Source: JBOFOR01 sp051654865 (GTDB taxonomy: Bacteria > Bacillota > Clostridia > Peptostreptococcales > Peptostreptococcaceae). Taken from it: a DNA stretch of 19,189 nucleotides. Positions within the stretch are counted from its first letter, which is position 1; every line of letters begins with the position of its first letter. The position numbers and the translations under genes were made by a program. The stretch is taken from NCBI GenBank assembly GCA_051654865.1, contig JBOFYV010000125.1, forward strand, positions 1 through 19,189, in the 5' to 3' direction. Positions 7,106 through 14,779 of this stretch are shown one piece after another. The notes beneath the pieces were generated by a model that saw only the letters and a list, made by a program, of their open reading frames with translations, was not told where the DNA came from and did no database searches.

Positions 7106-8774
7106 TGAAAAAAAGAGACTATCAGGTTCTAAGATAATGCTTAGACTTATAAAAATATTAAAGCCACTAGTACCAGTAATGATGATTACAATAAGTTTTG
7201 GAGTATTAGGATTTTTAGCAGCTATTGCTATAACTACTTTTGGAGCAGTAGCTATGGGAGATATTATAGGAGTAGACATGGGGTACTCTATAAAAGAAGC
7301 TGCAAAAATAATAATAGTCTGTGGAATAATCAGAGGTATACTAAGATATATAGAACAATACTCTGGTCATTATATAGCGTTTAAAATACTTGCAATACTT
7401 AGAGATAAAGTATATAAAGCATTAAGAAAATTAGCGCCAGCAAAGCTTGAAGGTAAAGAAAAAGGAAACTTAATATCAGTTATAACTAGTGATATAGAAC
7501 TACTAGAAGTGTTTTATGCACATACAATAGCACCTATAGCAATAGCTATAATAACATCAGCTATAATAGCAGTAGTGTTATATGATATAAATCCATACTT
7601 TGGACTAGTAGCATCAGTATTTTATATTATAGTAGGATATATAATACCAGTTTTATCTTCTAAATTAGGAAGTGAAGCGGGATTTGACTATAGAAATGAA
7701 TTTGGAAAAACTAACAGTTTCTTATTAGATTCATTAAGAGGTATAAAAGAAATATTATTATTTGGTCAAGGTGATAATAGATTAGAATCAATAAATAATA
7801 ATAGTGATAAGCTGAATGAAAAAATGAAAGTTATAAAAGGTCACGAAGGACTAATTAGAGCTTTAACAGATATAACAATAATGCTAGCCATACTTATAAC
7901 ATTGTATATAGGTGTAGAATTATACAAAGGGCAAAGTATAAATTTAGGACAAGTAATAGTAGCCTTAGTTTTATTAGCTAGTTCATTTGGTCCAACAGTA
8001 GCACTAAGTAATTTATCAAACAATTTAATGCACACATTTGCTTGTGCTCAAAGACTATTTGATATACTAGATGAAGTGCCGGCAGTAGAGGAAGTAGAGG
8101 GAAATTGTGACTTAGATATGAATAGAACTAGTATAAATAACCTAGAGTTTAAGTATGAAGATAGAGAAGAAGTACTTCTAAAAAATGTAAACTTAAACAT
8201 AAATAAGGGAGATAAGGTTGCTATAATAGGTGAAAGTGGATGTGGAAAAAGTACACTTTTAAAACTTATGATGAGATTTTGGGATGTAGAAAAAGGAAGT
8301 ATAGAAATAGACAATAAAGATATAAAAGGGATACCGACTAAAGGTCTAAGAAAAGCTCAGTCTATAGTGAGTCAAGAAACATTCTTGTTCAATGATACTA
8401 TAGAAAATAACTTAAAAATAGGTAAAATAGATGCTACTCGTGAAGAGATAATATCTGCTTGTAAAAAAGCATCAATACATGAGTTTATAAAAACATTACC
8501 AAATGGATATGAAACCAATGTTGGTGAGATAGGGTCAAATCTGTCATCAGGAGAAAAGCAAAGATTAGGAATAGCAAGAGCATTCTTACATAATCCTAAG
8601 GTTTTAATTCTTGATGAGCCAACTAGTAATTTAGATACTCTTAATGAAGCTCAAATTTTAAAGAGTATAAAAGAAGAATCTAAGGATAGTACTATAATAA
8701 TGGTATCACATAGAAAGTCTTCGACATCTATTTGTGATAAGAAGGTTTATGTTAAAAACAATACTTTGAATTAA
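7098..8774 (+). CDS. ABC half-transporter, CydC-like subunit
   Basis: A 558-residue exporter-type ABC protein, partner of the preceding gene. The membrane domain spans about 1-320. The ATPase domain shows Walker A GESGCGKST (378-386), a canonical Q-loop Gln426 (VSQETFLF), signature LSSGEKQR (482-489, with Ser in place of the first Gly), Walker B VLILDE (502-507) and His538. The start is GTG at 7098 with AAGGAGG at 7082-7088, inside the end of the upstream gene. Together the two proteins should form a heterodimer with one standard and one altered ATP site. Pairs of this kind are CydDC or, more distantly, siderophore transporters such as IrtAB. No cytochrome bd genes (cydA, cydB) are in the window, which weakens a purely respiratory role. 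Confidence 0.85.
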   Translation: MNNEKKRLSGSKIMLRLIKILKPLVPVMMITISFGVLGFLAAIAITTFGAVAMGDIIGVDMGYSIKEAAKIIIVCGIIRGILRYIEQYSGHYIAFKILAILRDKVYKALRKLAPAKLEGKEKGNLISVITSDIELLEVFYAHTIAPIAIAIITSAIIAVVLYDINPYFGLVASVFYIIVGYIIPVLSSKLGSEAGFDYRNEFGKTNSFLLDSLRGIKEILLFGQGDNRLESINNNSDKLNEKMKVIKGHEGLIRALTDITIMLAILITLYIGVELYKGQSINLGQVIVALVLLASSFGPTVALSNLSNNLMHTFACAQRLFDILDEVPAVEEVEGNCDLDMNRTSINNLEFKYEDREEVLLKNVNLNINKGDKVAIIGESGCGKSTLLKLMMRFWDVEKGSIEIDNKDIKGIPTKGLRKAQSIVSQETFLFNDTIENNLKIGKIDATREEIISACKKASIHEFIKTLPNGYETNVGEIGSNLSSGEKQRLGIARAFLHNPKVLILDEPTSNLDTLNEAQILKSIKEESKDSTIIMVSHRKSSTSICDKKVYVKNNTLN

Positions 8775-8775
8775 A

Positions 8776-8818
8776 ATGTTGAAATTTGTAGAAAACTTCC
8801 TTAAAAATTTCATAACAT
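8776..8818 (+). terminator. Imperfect hairpin after the ABC transporter operon
   Basis: ATGTT+GAAATTT (8776-8787) can pair with AAATTTC+AACAT (8805-8811 and 8814-8818) with a two-base bulge. There is no T-run after it, so it is at best a weak terminator or an mRNA 3'-end stabiliser. Confidence 0.3.
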
Positions 8819-8845
8819 ACAATTTAAAAAAATTTCCAAATAAAA

Positions 8846-8851
8846 TATAAT
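8846..8851 (+). promoter_or_regulatory. Possible -10 box for the 182-residue protein gene
   Basis: A perfect TATAAT lies 49 bases before the start codon. The matching -35 position (TTTAAA, 8823-8828) is weak, so in such AT-rich DNA the call is tentative. Confidence 0.4.
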
Positions 8852-8900
8852 AGTTTTATACAGTAAATTAAGAACAATAAGCAGAAAGTAGAGAAAGCAT

Positions 8901-9449
8901 ATGTACTTACCAGATAAAATAACTAAAATTTTGGAAATGATAAACAGCCCTTATGCTGTACACTATAAAGGTAGTAGAATATCATCAGTAGAGATAGAAA
9001 GTGAATCAATAAAGATTTATTCTTCAAATGCTGGGTGTTGTATGAAATTTAAAGGAACAATAGTTGATTTAAGAGATTTAGATTCTCTAGAAAAACTATT
9101 AATTAAGTTTAACATAGCAAAAAAGACAAATAAAAAGATTAAAGTAAAAAAATCAAAAGAAAGTATTGTAGATATTTTTTCTGAAGTTGATAAGGATATT
9201 GTTATTAGCTATAGTAGTGGAAATGTATCAACAGTATCATTAGTAGAACCTAGAGTAAAAATATATAAAACTGAATTTGGGTATAGAGTTCAAATGCCAT
9301 CAGGAGAAATTGGTGCAGAAAATATAAATGAATTAAAAGTTATATTAGAAAAAGTCAATGTAATACCTAAAAAAGAAAAGAAGAAAAAGAAAATCAAAAA
9401 AAATAATGAGATAATGCCTCATTTTGAGCAACTTACTTTAAATATATAA
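8901..9449 (+). CDS. Uncharacterised protein made of two copies of one ~53-residue domain
   Basis: A 182-residue soluble protein with no signal peptide that I do not recognise. Residues 19-71 and 101-153 align over their length without obvious gaps. Both run from a Tyr-rich strand through S(S/T)V, then (I/V)KIY, a Gly turn and an aliphatic strand, to a Leu-rich helix ending in F/V-N (KLLIKFN against VILEKVN). The copies are separated by a Lys-rich linker (74-86). The second is followed by another very basic stretch, PKKEKKKKKIKKNN (156-169), and a hydrophobic end. This suggests a duplicated small alpha/beta domain with basic tails, perhaps contacting nucleic acid or another polyanion. The ribosome site is weak (AGAGAAAG just before ATG). 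The gene stands alone and ends at a good terminator. Confidence 0.7.
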   Translation: MYLPDKITKILEMINSPYAVHYKGSRISSVEIESESIKIYSSNAGCCMKFKGTIVDLRDLDSLEKLLIKFNIAKKTNKKIKVKKSKESIVDIFSEVDKDIVISYSSGNVSTVSLVEPRVKIYKTEFGYRVQMPSGEIGAENINELKVILEKVNVIPKKEKKKKKIKKNNEIMPHFEQLTLNI

Positions 9450-9458
9450 ATAAAAAAT

Positions 9459-9507
9459 ACCTTGATTGTTAAAGCAAATAAAATATAACAATTGAGGTGT
9501 TTTTTTT
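9459..9507 (+). terminator. Intrinsic terminator after the duplicated-domain protein
   Basis: ACCTTGATTGTT (9459-9470) pairs with 9487-9498 over 12 bp, including two G-T wobbles, around a 16-base loop. It is followed directly by GTTTTTTTT. Confidence 0.85.
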
Positions 9508-9562
9508 ATACCAAAGATAAGGTTAATTTTATACTTTAGAGAATTAATGATACAGTTTGGGA

Positions 9563-9588
9563 ACAATAAATGATTTAAGCATATATTA
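9563..9588 (+). promoter_or_regulatory. Possible sporulation sigma-K/E type promoter for the glycan operon
   Basis: CATATATTA at 9580-9588 fits the sigma-K -10 pattern CATANNNTA. ACA at 9563-9565 supplies an AC about 15 bases upstream, slightly short of the usual spacing. The same nine bases recur before the small Ala/Thr-rich protein gene at 14721. In AT-rich DNA such matches arise by chance fairly often, so this is only a candidate. Confidence 0.35.
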
Positions 9589-9627
9589 ATTATAAGACTA
9601 ACTTAATAAATGTAGAGGATGATAAAA

Positions 9628-10368
9628 TTGAATGGATTTTATAAAGAAGGAACTACTTTAGGAACACATAGTGAGGTGGATTTTAAACAAATTCCAATAG
9701 TTGATTCTAGAGTAAGGTTCATACCAGAATATTGTAAAGGAAAAGTAGTTCTTACAATAGGTTGTGTAGATATGATAAATGCATCTCCTATTGAAGAAAT
9801 TATAAAAAATGGAAATCATCAAATGTATAATTTAAGAAATACATGTAGTAAAGTAGTTGGAATTGATATAAATAAAGAAGGAATTGAAATATTAAATAAA
9901 ATGGGTTTTGAAGCGTATTGTTATGATATTCAATCAGAGAGCTTAGAAGAATTAGAAAGACAAACATATGATGTATTAGTAATATCTCACATTATAGAGC
10001 ATATACCAAATATGTATAAGTTTGTTGAAACAATAATACAGAAATTTAGATTCAAAGAAATAATAGTAGCTGTGCCGAATTCATATCATTTTTACAATAT
10101 TATAAATATGTGCATAAAGAATAAAGAAGTTGTCAGTAATGATCACTACTATACATTTACTCCTATAACACTGATGAAATTGATGAATAGCCTAGATTTA
10201 GAGTGCAAAGCTTTATATTTTGATAGAGAAATAACACCAAGATTTATACCTGAGAATGTATTTTTAAAGAATATATACTTATTGCTATATAAAAAAATAA
10301 TTAATAAAAATGGAAATTTAATATATATAGGTAATACAAAAATGGAGGCGAATAAAGTTGACTTATAA
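9628..10368 (+). CDS. Class I SAM-dependent methyltransferase
   Basis: A 246-residue cytoplasmic methyltransferase. Motif I is VVLTIGCVD (40-48), a relaxed form of the SAM-binding glycine loop. Motif II is VVGIDIN with Asp80, and the post-II/IV region reads YDVLVISHIIEHIP (about 110-123) followed by VAVPNS. The end holds basic, aromatic-rich segments without a second known domain. The ATG at 9619 directly abuts AGAGG, leaving no spacing. The TTG at 9628, nine bases after it, is therefore the likelier start. It overlaps the next gene by 11 bases, so it is coupled to the sugar-synthesis genes. It could O- or N-methylate the sugar, a lipid/glycan intermediate or the glycoprotein; the sequence does not decide. 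Confidence 0.82.
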   Translation: MNGFYKEGTTLGTHSEVDFKQIPIVDSRVRFIPEYCKGKVVLTIGCVDMINASPIEEIIKNGNHQMYNLRNTCSKVVGIDINKEGIEILNKMGFEAYCYDIQSESLEELERQTYDVLVISHIIEHIPNMYKFVETIIQKFRFKEIIVAVPNSYHFYNIINMCIKNKEVVSNDHYYTFTPITLMKLMNSLDLECKALYFDREITPRFIPENVFLKNIYLLLYKKIINKNGNLIYIGNTKMEANKVDL

Positions 10369-11230
10369 ACAAGCAAGGGTAATAGCAGAAGCAGGGTGTA
10401 ATCACAAAGGAGATATGGAGATTGCAAAAGAACTTATTAAAATAGCGGCTATATTTTGTAATGCAGATGTAATAAAATTTCAAAAACGAAACAATAAAGA
10501 ACTATTAACACAAGAACAATATGATAAGCCACATCCAAATCCAGTCAATTCATATGGAAGAACATATGGAGAACATAGAGAATTTTTAGAATTTACAGTA
10601 GATGAACACAGGCAACTAAAAGAGTGGTGTGATGAATTTAACATAGGGTACAGTGCTTCAGTATGGGACTTAACATCAGCAAAAGAAATATCTAGTTTAA
10701 ACCCACAAATAATAAAAATACCATCTGCATGTAACAATCACTATGTAATGTTAAACTGGCTATGTAAAAATTATGGTGGAGAAATACATGTATCTTTAGG
10801 TATGACTACAAGAGAAGAAGAAGAAGCGTTGATATGTTTATTTGAAGAAAATAATAGAAACAAAGATTTAGTGTTATATTCTTGTACGTCAGGTTATCCT
10901 GTTGAATTTGATGAAATATGTTTATTAGAAATAACAAGATTAAAAGAAATGTATGGATCCAGAGTAAAAGAAATTGGATTTTCAGGACATCATCTAGGTA
11001 TTGCAGTAGATATAGCAGCATATACATTAGGTGCGACTACAATAGAAAGGCATTATACATTGAATAGAACATGGAAAGGGACTGATCATGCAGCATCGTT
11101 AGAACCAGATGGTGTAAGACGATTAAAAAGAAATTTAGATGCTACGTATAAGGCACTCACTTATAAAAATGAAGAAGTATTAGAGGTAGAAAAAATTCAA
11201 AGAGAAAAATTAAAATACAGGGAGAGATAA
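10358..11230 (+). CDS. NeuB-type nonulosonate (sialic acid-like) synthase lacking the SAF domain
   Basis: A 290-residue TIM-barrel enzyme that condenses phosphoenolpyruvate with a hexose derivative to make a nine-carbon sugar acid. Family motifs are clear: IAEAGCNHKGD (9-19), VIKFQKR (38-44), YGEHREFLEF, KIPSA near 120, GFSGHHLG (207-214) and ERHYTLNR with TWKGTDHAASLEPDG (from 230). Usual NeuB proteins are about 340-360 residues with a C-terminal antifreeze-like SAF domain. This one stops soon after the barrel and no SAF sequence follows in any frame. The start is TTG at 10358, nine bases after GGAGG at 10344-10348. It is coupled by overlap to the methyltransferase and lies three bases before the cytidylyltransferase/phosphatase gene. 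Its product could be a Neu5Ac-, KDN- or similar acid, possibly 9-phosphorylated. Confidence 0.88.
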   Translation: MTYKQARVIAEAGCNHKGDMEIAKELIKIAAIFCNADVIKFQKRNNKELLTQEQYDKPHPNPVNSYGRTYGEHREFLEFTVDEHRQLKEWCDEFNIGYSASVWDLTSAKEISSLNPQIIKIPSACNNHYVMLNWLCKNYGGEIHVSLGMTTREEEEALICLFEENNRNKDLVLYSCTSGYPVEFDEICLLEITRLKEMYGSRVKEIGFSGHHLGIAVDIAAYTLGATTIERHYTLNRTWKGTDHAASLEPDGVRRLKRNLDATYKALTYKNEEVLEVEKIQREKLKYRER

Positions 11231-11232
11231 TA

Positions 11233-12390
11233 ATGCAAAACTATAATAATATTGCATTTATACCTGTTAGGGGAGGGAGTAAATCCATACCGCTAAAAAA
11301 TATTAGATTAATAAATAATAGGCCTTTGATATATTGGGTGTTAGATGCAGCTCAAAGTTGTGATTATATAGATAAAATATTTGTATCTACAGATAGTCAA
11401 GAAATAAAAGATGTAGTAGAAAAATATAAAGGAAGTAAGGTTTGTGTAGTAGATAGAAGTGAAGAAACTTCAACAGATTTTGCCACTACAGAATCAGCTA
11501 TGATTGAATTTGCAAATAAACACCTCTTTAATAATATAGTTTTAATTCAAGCAACATCTCCTTTACTCACATCAGATGAATTAACCAAAGGTTTTACAAC
11601 TTACAATAAAGAAGATATAGATAGTGTACTATCTGTTGTAAATCAAAAAAGGTTTGTATGGAAAAAAGAGAACAATCAATATAAACCTCAAAACTATGAT
11701 TTTTATAATAGACCACGAAGACAAGACTTTGAAGGTTTTTTAGTAGAAAATGGAGCATTCTATATTACTAGTAGAGATCGTCTACTAAAATATAATTCTA
11801 GAATATCAGGAAATATAGATTGTGTAGTAATGGATGAAGCTAGCTATTTTGAAATAGATGAGATTAATGATTGGACTATAGTTGAATCATTGTTAAAAAC
11901 TAAAAAAGTGCCTATAGAAAATGTAAGTGAAATAAAAATTTTTCTTACCGATTGTGATGGAGTACTAACCGATGGAGGTATGTATTACACGGATACTGGA
12001 GATGAGATGAAAAAATTTAATACTAAGGATGGAATGGCTTTTGAATTATTAAAAAAGGAAGGGATATTGACTGGTATAGTTACAGGCGAAAATACAGAGA
12101 TGATAAAAATGAGGGCTGAAAAACTAAAAGTTGATGAACTATATATGGGAATAAAAAATAAGATCGAAGCAATAGACAATATATGCAAAAAATATAATAT
12201 TGGGTATGAAAATATAGCATATATAGGTGATGATATTAATGATTTAGAAGTAATTAAGTTAGTTGGTCTTGGATGTTGTGTAGAAGATGCAATAGAAATT
12301 ATTAAATCATATTCTAAATATATAACTAAAGCTAAAGGAGGAAATGGTGCAGTAAGAGAGGTAGCAGAGTTATTAATATCTAATAAATAG
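11233..12390 (+). CDS. Fused CMP-nonulosonate cytidylyltransferase and KdsC-like HAD phosphatase
   Basis: A 385-residue bifunctional protein. The N-terminal part (about 5-228) is a NeuA/KdsB-type cytidylyltransferase that activates a nonulosonic acid with CTP. It shows IPVRGGSKSIPLKNI (10-24), ATSPL and the end motif FEIDEINDWTIVE. The C-terminal part (about 235-385) is a KdsC-type HAD phosphatase: DCDGVLTD with D240 and D242, T284-G285, and GDDINDLE with D333/D334. KdsC-type domains remove the phosphate from KDO-8-P or from 9-phosphorylated nonulosonates. The fusion puts dephosphorylation and CMP activation in one chain, the steps that follow the upstream synthase. The ATG lies three bases after the synthase stop, with GGGAGA at 11220-11225 as ribosome site. 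Similar NeuA-HAD fusions are known in other bacteria and in animals. The exact sugar is not determined. Confidence 0.9.
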   Translation: MQNYNNIAFIPVRGGSKSIPLKNIRLINNRPLIYWVLDAAQSCDYIDKIFVSTDSQEIKDVVEKYKGSKVCVVDRSEETSTDFATTESAMIEFANKHLFNNIVLIQATSPLLTSDELTKGFTTYNKEDIDSVLSVVNQKRFVWKKENNQYKPQNYDFYNRPRRQDFEGFLVENGAFYITSRDRLLKYNSRISGNIDCVVMDEASYFEIDEINDWTIVESLLKTKKVPIENVSEIKIFLTDCDGVLTDGGMYYTDTGDEMKKFNTKDGMAFELLKKEGILTGIVTGENTEMIKMRAEKLKVDELYMGIKNKIEAIDNICKKYNIGYENIAYIGDDINDLEVIKLVGLGCCVEDAIEIIKSYSKYITKAKGGNGAVREVAELLISNK

Positions 12391-12405
12391 AAAGGAGAGG
12401 ATAAT

Positions 12406-12936
12406 ATGCTAGCTGAGAATATTATTATATATGGAACTATAACAAATCAAAATCAAAAGAGCATCTACGATTCAGTTGTACAGATAGTCGAAATTAATCC
12501 AAAGGCTAATGATACTCGAACTAACCTAGGATATACCCGAACTGATATTAATGGATATTATAGTTTTTTGATATCGATATCAGATGAAAAAATATATCAG
12601 TTAAGCATATATCCTCCTTTAATAAAAGATAATGAAAGCAATAGTGAAATTAAAATAATAACTATTGCAGGAGAAACAATAATACAGAATATAAAAGAAG
12701 GAATGTTTGAAGTTAGTACAGTTTTGGCAGATAATAAATATTTTTTCTTAACAGGAAAAGTGTATACTCCAGACAAAACCATACTAAAAAATGCAGCTAT
12801 AAAAATATATCAAATTGATAATATATTAAACCCACCTATAATAACATTAGCAGGAGTAACTTTTAGTGATGAATACGGAACTTATGGAATATCGCTATTA
12901 ACAGGCAAATCATATATTTTACATGCTTTTTCATAA
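12406..12936 (+). CDS. Protein with two carboxypeptidase-regulatory-like beta-sandwich domains
   Basis: A 176-residue protein with no signal peptide or membrane helix. It contains two related beta-sandwich units, about 6-69 and 112-176. Each opens with (I/L)xGxVxxxxxxxIxxAxVxI. Each closes with a turn of the form T(D/F)xxGxYxxxLxxxxxYxLxxF, seen as RTDINGYYSFLI in the first and FSDEYGTYGISL in the second. This is the pattern of transthyretin-like/carboxypeptidase-regulatory domains, used as structural modules in surface proteins. The second copy is strikingly like the 101-residue protein encoded at 14780. AAAGGAG at 12391-12397 precedes ATG, 15 bases after the upstream stop, so it is cotranscribed with the sugar genes. 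It is a plausible structural protein and glycosylation target. No catalytic residues are visible. Confidence 0.75.
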   Translation: MLAENIIIYGTITNQNQKSIYDSVVQIVEINPKANDTRTNLGYTRTDINGYYSFLISISDEKIYQLSIYPPLIKDNESNSEIKIITIAGETIIQNIKEGMFEVSTVLADNKYFFLTGKVYTPDKTILKNAAIKIYQIDNILNPPIITLAGVTFSDEYGTYGISLLTGKSYILHAFS

Positions 12937-12966
12937 GAAACAATTAAAAATAAGGATGGTGATTAA

Positions 12967-14679
12967 ATGATATACATTAATATGAGCACTGTAATAAGCG
13001 ATGTTGTAATAAATACTAATGAAGTATATACAATAACAGGAAGTAGTGAAATATATAATATTATAGTTAGTAGTAATCTAACAACTATATACCTAGACAA
13101 TGTAAACATTAATGTAAGTAATAAATCTAAAGCATCTATTATGATAGAGGAAAGATCTAGTGTTACATTTATAATAAAAGGAAGTAATAGTTTATATAGT
13201 GGTTGTAATTATGCTGGAGTACAAATGAATGGGTACTGTTTCGTTAGTATTATAGGTATAGATAATGATTCAATTTTAAATATATATTCAGGAACATCAG
13301 GAGCAGGTATAGGATCAGGGTTTAGAGATGATTTTTTAGGCGATTTAATTATAAAAAGTGGAAATATAAATATAACTTCAACTAGAGAAGGAGCTGGAAT
13401 TGGTGGAGGTAACGGTGCAAATGGAAGAGGTGGATTCTTAGGAAATTTAACAATAGAAGGAGGTACTATAAATGTAAAATCAGGAATTGGAGGAGGAGCA
13501 GGAATTGGAGGAGGAGATAGAGGCGATTTAGCAGGAAATATAACAATAAATGGAGGCATAATAAATAGTAGTCAAGCTGAAGGTGGAATCGGATCAGGAA
13601 TCGGAGGCGGATGTGATGGAAACCTATCAGGTAATATAGTTATTAACGGTGGAGAGGTTATAGCAACAGGAGGAGACGGATCAGCAGGAATTGGAGGCGG
13701 TTTTAGCATACAAAGAGGAGGCAATTTAAGTGGTAATGTTGTTATAAATGGAGGTAAGACTGTAGCATATGGTGGATTGTACATAACTACTAATGAGGGA
13801 GCAGCAGGAATTGGTGGAGGATATAGTGGCAGTTTTAGTGGAGATATAAAATTATTAGGAGGCGAAATTATTGCTAAGGGTGCAGGAAATGCAAATGATT
13901 TAGGATCTGGATCAAATGGTGTGGAAGATGGTAATGTAAACATAAAAATAGATCATATAGAAGTTACACCAAATTATGTAGAGCTTAGCATAGGTAAAAG
14001 TCAGATTTTAAAAACAACAATAGTGTTTGACCCAAGTATAACTGCGAACATAGAACAATTTACAAAAGTTAGGTACACTTCAGAAGATACTAGTATAGCT
14101 GTAGTAAATGAAAATGGATTAGTAACAAGTGTAGGAGAAGGTCAAACTAATATTATATCAACTTGTATTTTAGATCCAAGTAAGTCTGCTATATGTACAG
14201 TATATACAGGAAGTAAATCAATAGTAATTGGAGAAATAGATTTACTTATAAATATTGATAAAAGAGAAATAGAGGAAGAAGATTTAAATAGTATTATTTG
14301 TTATGGAAATAATCCTGTAATTACAGATATTTATATAGAAGAAAATATAAAAAGCTATAAAGATAATATAGATGTACAGGAGTGTAGTAGTCAAATAAAA
14401 GCCAACATACAGTATAAAGATACTACATTATATTTAGCAATAATATATTCTATTGCCATTTTAAATAGTAATAACTGTACAACTGATTTAAAAATATATG
14501 CACTTGAAAGAAGTACACTTTCATCAACTTTAAACTTTTGTTTAGGAGAAAATGAAGAGCTTGATATAAGTTCTTTTGATATATTTGTTAATCCAAGGTA
14601 TACATTAGATAAAGAGTACTCTACAAAGTATTATATATTTAAGATAACTGGAACTATTGAATTAATAGTAAAAAAATAA
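12967..14679 (+). CDS. Glycine-rich beta-repeat surface-type protein with Ig-like (BIG2) domain
   Basis: A 570-residue protein without a signal peptide, membrane anchor, LPXTG or SLH motif. Residues 1-105 form beta-rich sequence (TIYLDNVNINV, SSVTFIIKGSNSLYS) of the type found in carbohydrate-binding or beta-helix adhesin starts. Residues 108-325 contain six degenerate repeats of about 30-40 residues built on AGIGGG...GNLSGNI(V/T)INGGE(V/I), probably a beta-solenoid. Residues 330-415 match a bacterial Ig-like BIG2 domain (IEVTPNYVELSIGKSQ, ending GLVTSVGEGQTNII). The last 150 residues form a Cys-containing beta-rich domain that I cannot name. AAGGATGGTGA at 12952-12962 precedes the ATG, and a second ATG at 12982 is possible. 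It lies 30 bases after the previous gene in the same direction. A structural surface or spore-coat role is inferred from the domains and context only. Confidence 0.78.
   Translation: MIYINMSTVISDVVINTNEVYTITGSSEIYNIIVSSNLTTIYLDNVNINVSNKSKASIMIEERSSVTFIIKGSNSLYSGCNYAGVQMNGYCFVSIIGIDNDSILNIYSGTSGAGIGSGFRDDFLGDLIIKSGNINITSTREGAGIGGGNGANGRGGFLGNLTIEGGTINVKSGIGGGAGIGGGDRGDLAGNITINGGIINSSQAEGGIGSGIGGGCDGNLSGNIVINGGEVIATGGDGSAGIGGGFSIQRGGNLSGNVVINGGKTVAYGGLYITTNEGAAGIGGGYSGSFSGDIKLLGGEIIAKGAGNANDLGSGSNGVEDGNVNIKIDHIEVTPNYVELSIGKSQILKTTIVFDPSITANIEQFTKVRYTSEDTSIAVVNENGLVTSVGEGQTNIISTCILDPSKSAICTVYTGSKSIVIGEIDLLINIDKREIEEEDLNSIICYGNNPVITDIYIEENIKSYKDNIDVQECSSQIKANIQYKDTTLYLAIIYSIAILNSNNCTTDLKIYALERSTLSSTLNFCLGENEELDISSFDIFVNPRYTLDKEYSTKYYIFKITGTIELIVKK
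13289..13945 (+). repeat. In-gene glycine-rich repeat array
   Basis: Six to seven imperfect units of about 90-120 bases encode AGIGGG followed by a short polar insert and G-N-(L/I)-x-G-N-I-x-I-x-G-G. They are protein-level repeats; the DNA has diverged enough that no exact long direct repeat is obvious. The opposite strand therefore shows Pro-rich open frames with no independent support. Confidence 0.75.
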
Positions 14680-14702
14680 TATAGAAAATATGCAGAATAG
14701 TA

Positions 14703-14729
14703 ACTTTATTTGTCGATAAACATATATTA
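14703..14729 (+). promoter_or_regulatory. Possible sigma-K-type promoter for the Ala/Thr-rich small protein
   Basis: AC at 14703-14704 and CATATATTA at 14721-14729 are separated by 16 bases, matching AC-N16-CATANNNTA. The -10 is identical to the one before the methyltransferase gene. It abuts the palindrome at 14727-14756. The gene that follows is monocistronic. Confidence 0.45.
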
Positions 14730-14756
14730 TATTAGGATTAATTAATCCTAATATAA
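14727..14756 (+). repeat. Perfect 30-bp palindrome in the leader of the small protein gene
   Basis: The sequence reads identically on both strands from 14727 to 14756, with 14-base arms (TTATATTAGGATTA on the left) around a central AT. No T-run follows, so it is not a standard terminator for the upstream gene. Its place, starting at the candidate -10 and ending eight bases before the AGGAG ribosome site, fits either an operator or a 5' mRNA hairpin. Confidence 0.85.
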
Positions 14757-14779
14757 ATTGTATAGGAGTTAATATATAT

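Noticed and set aside
10358..11230. Synthase considered truncated by mutation because the SAF domain is absent
   Set aside because: The gene ends cleanly three bases before the next start with a ribosome site in its own end, and no SAF-like sequence follows in any frame. It looks like a genuine short form.
13209..13943. Two long Pro-rich open frames on the minus strand
   Set aside because: They are the antisense image of the Gly-rich repeats (GGN codons give NCC, Pro). They have no ribosome sites and sit inside a well-supported gene.
13289..13945. Repeat array considered as CRISPR or DNA satellite
   Set aside because: Units are unequal, lie in frame inside a gene and are conserved as protein (AGIGGG, INGGE), not as DNA repeats with spacers.
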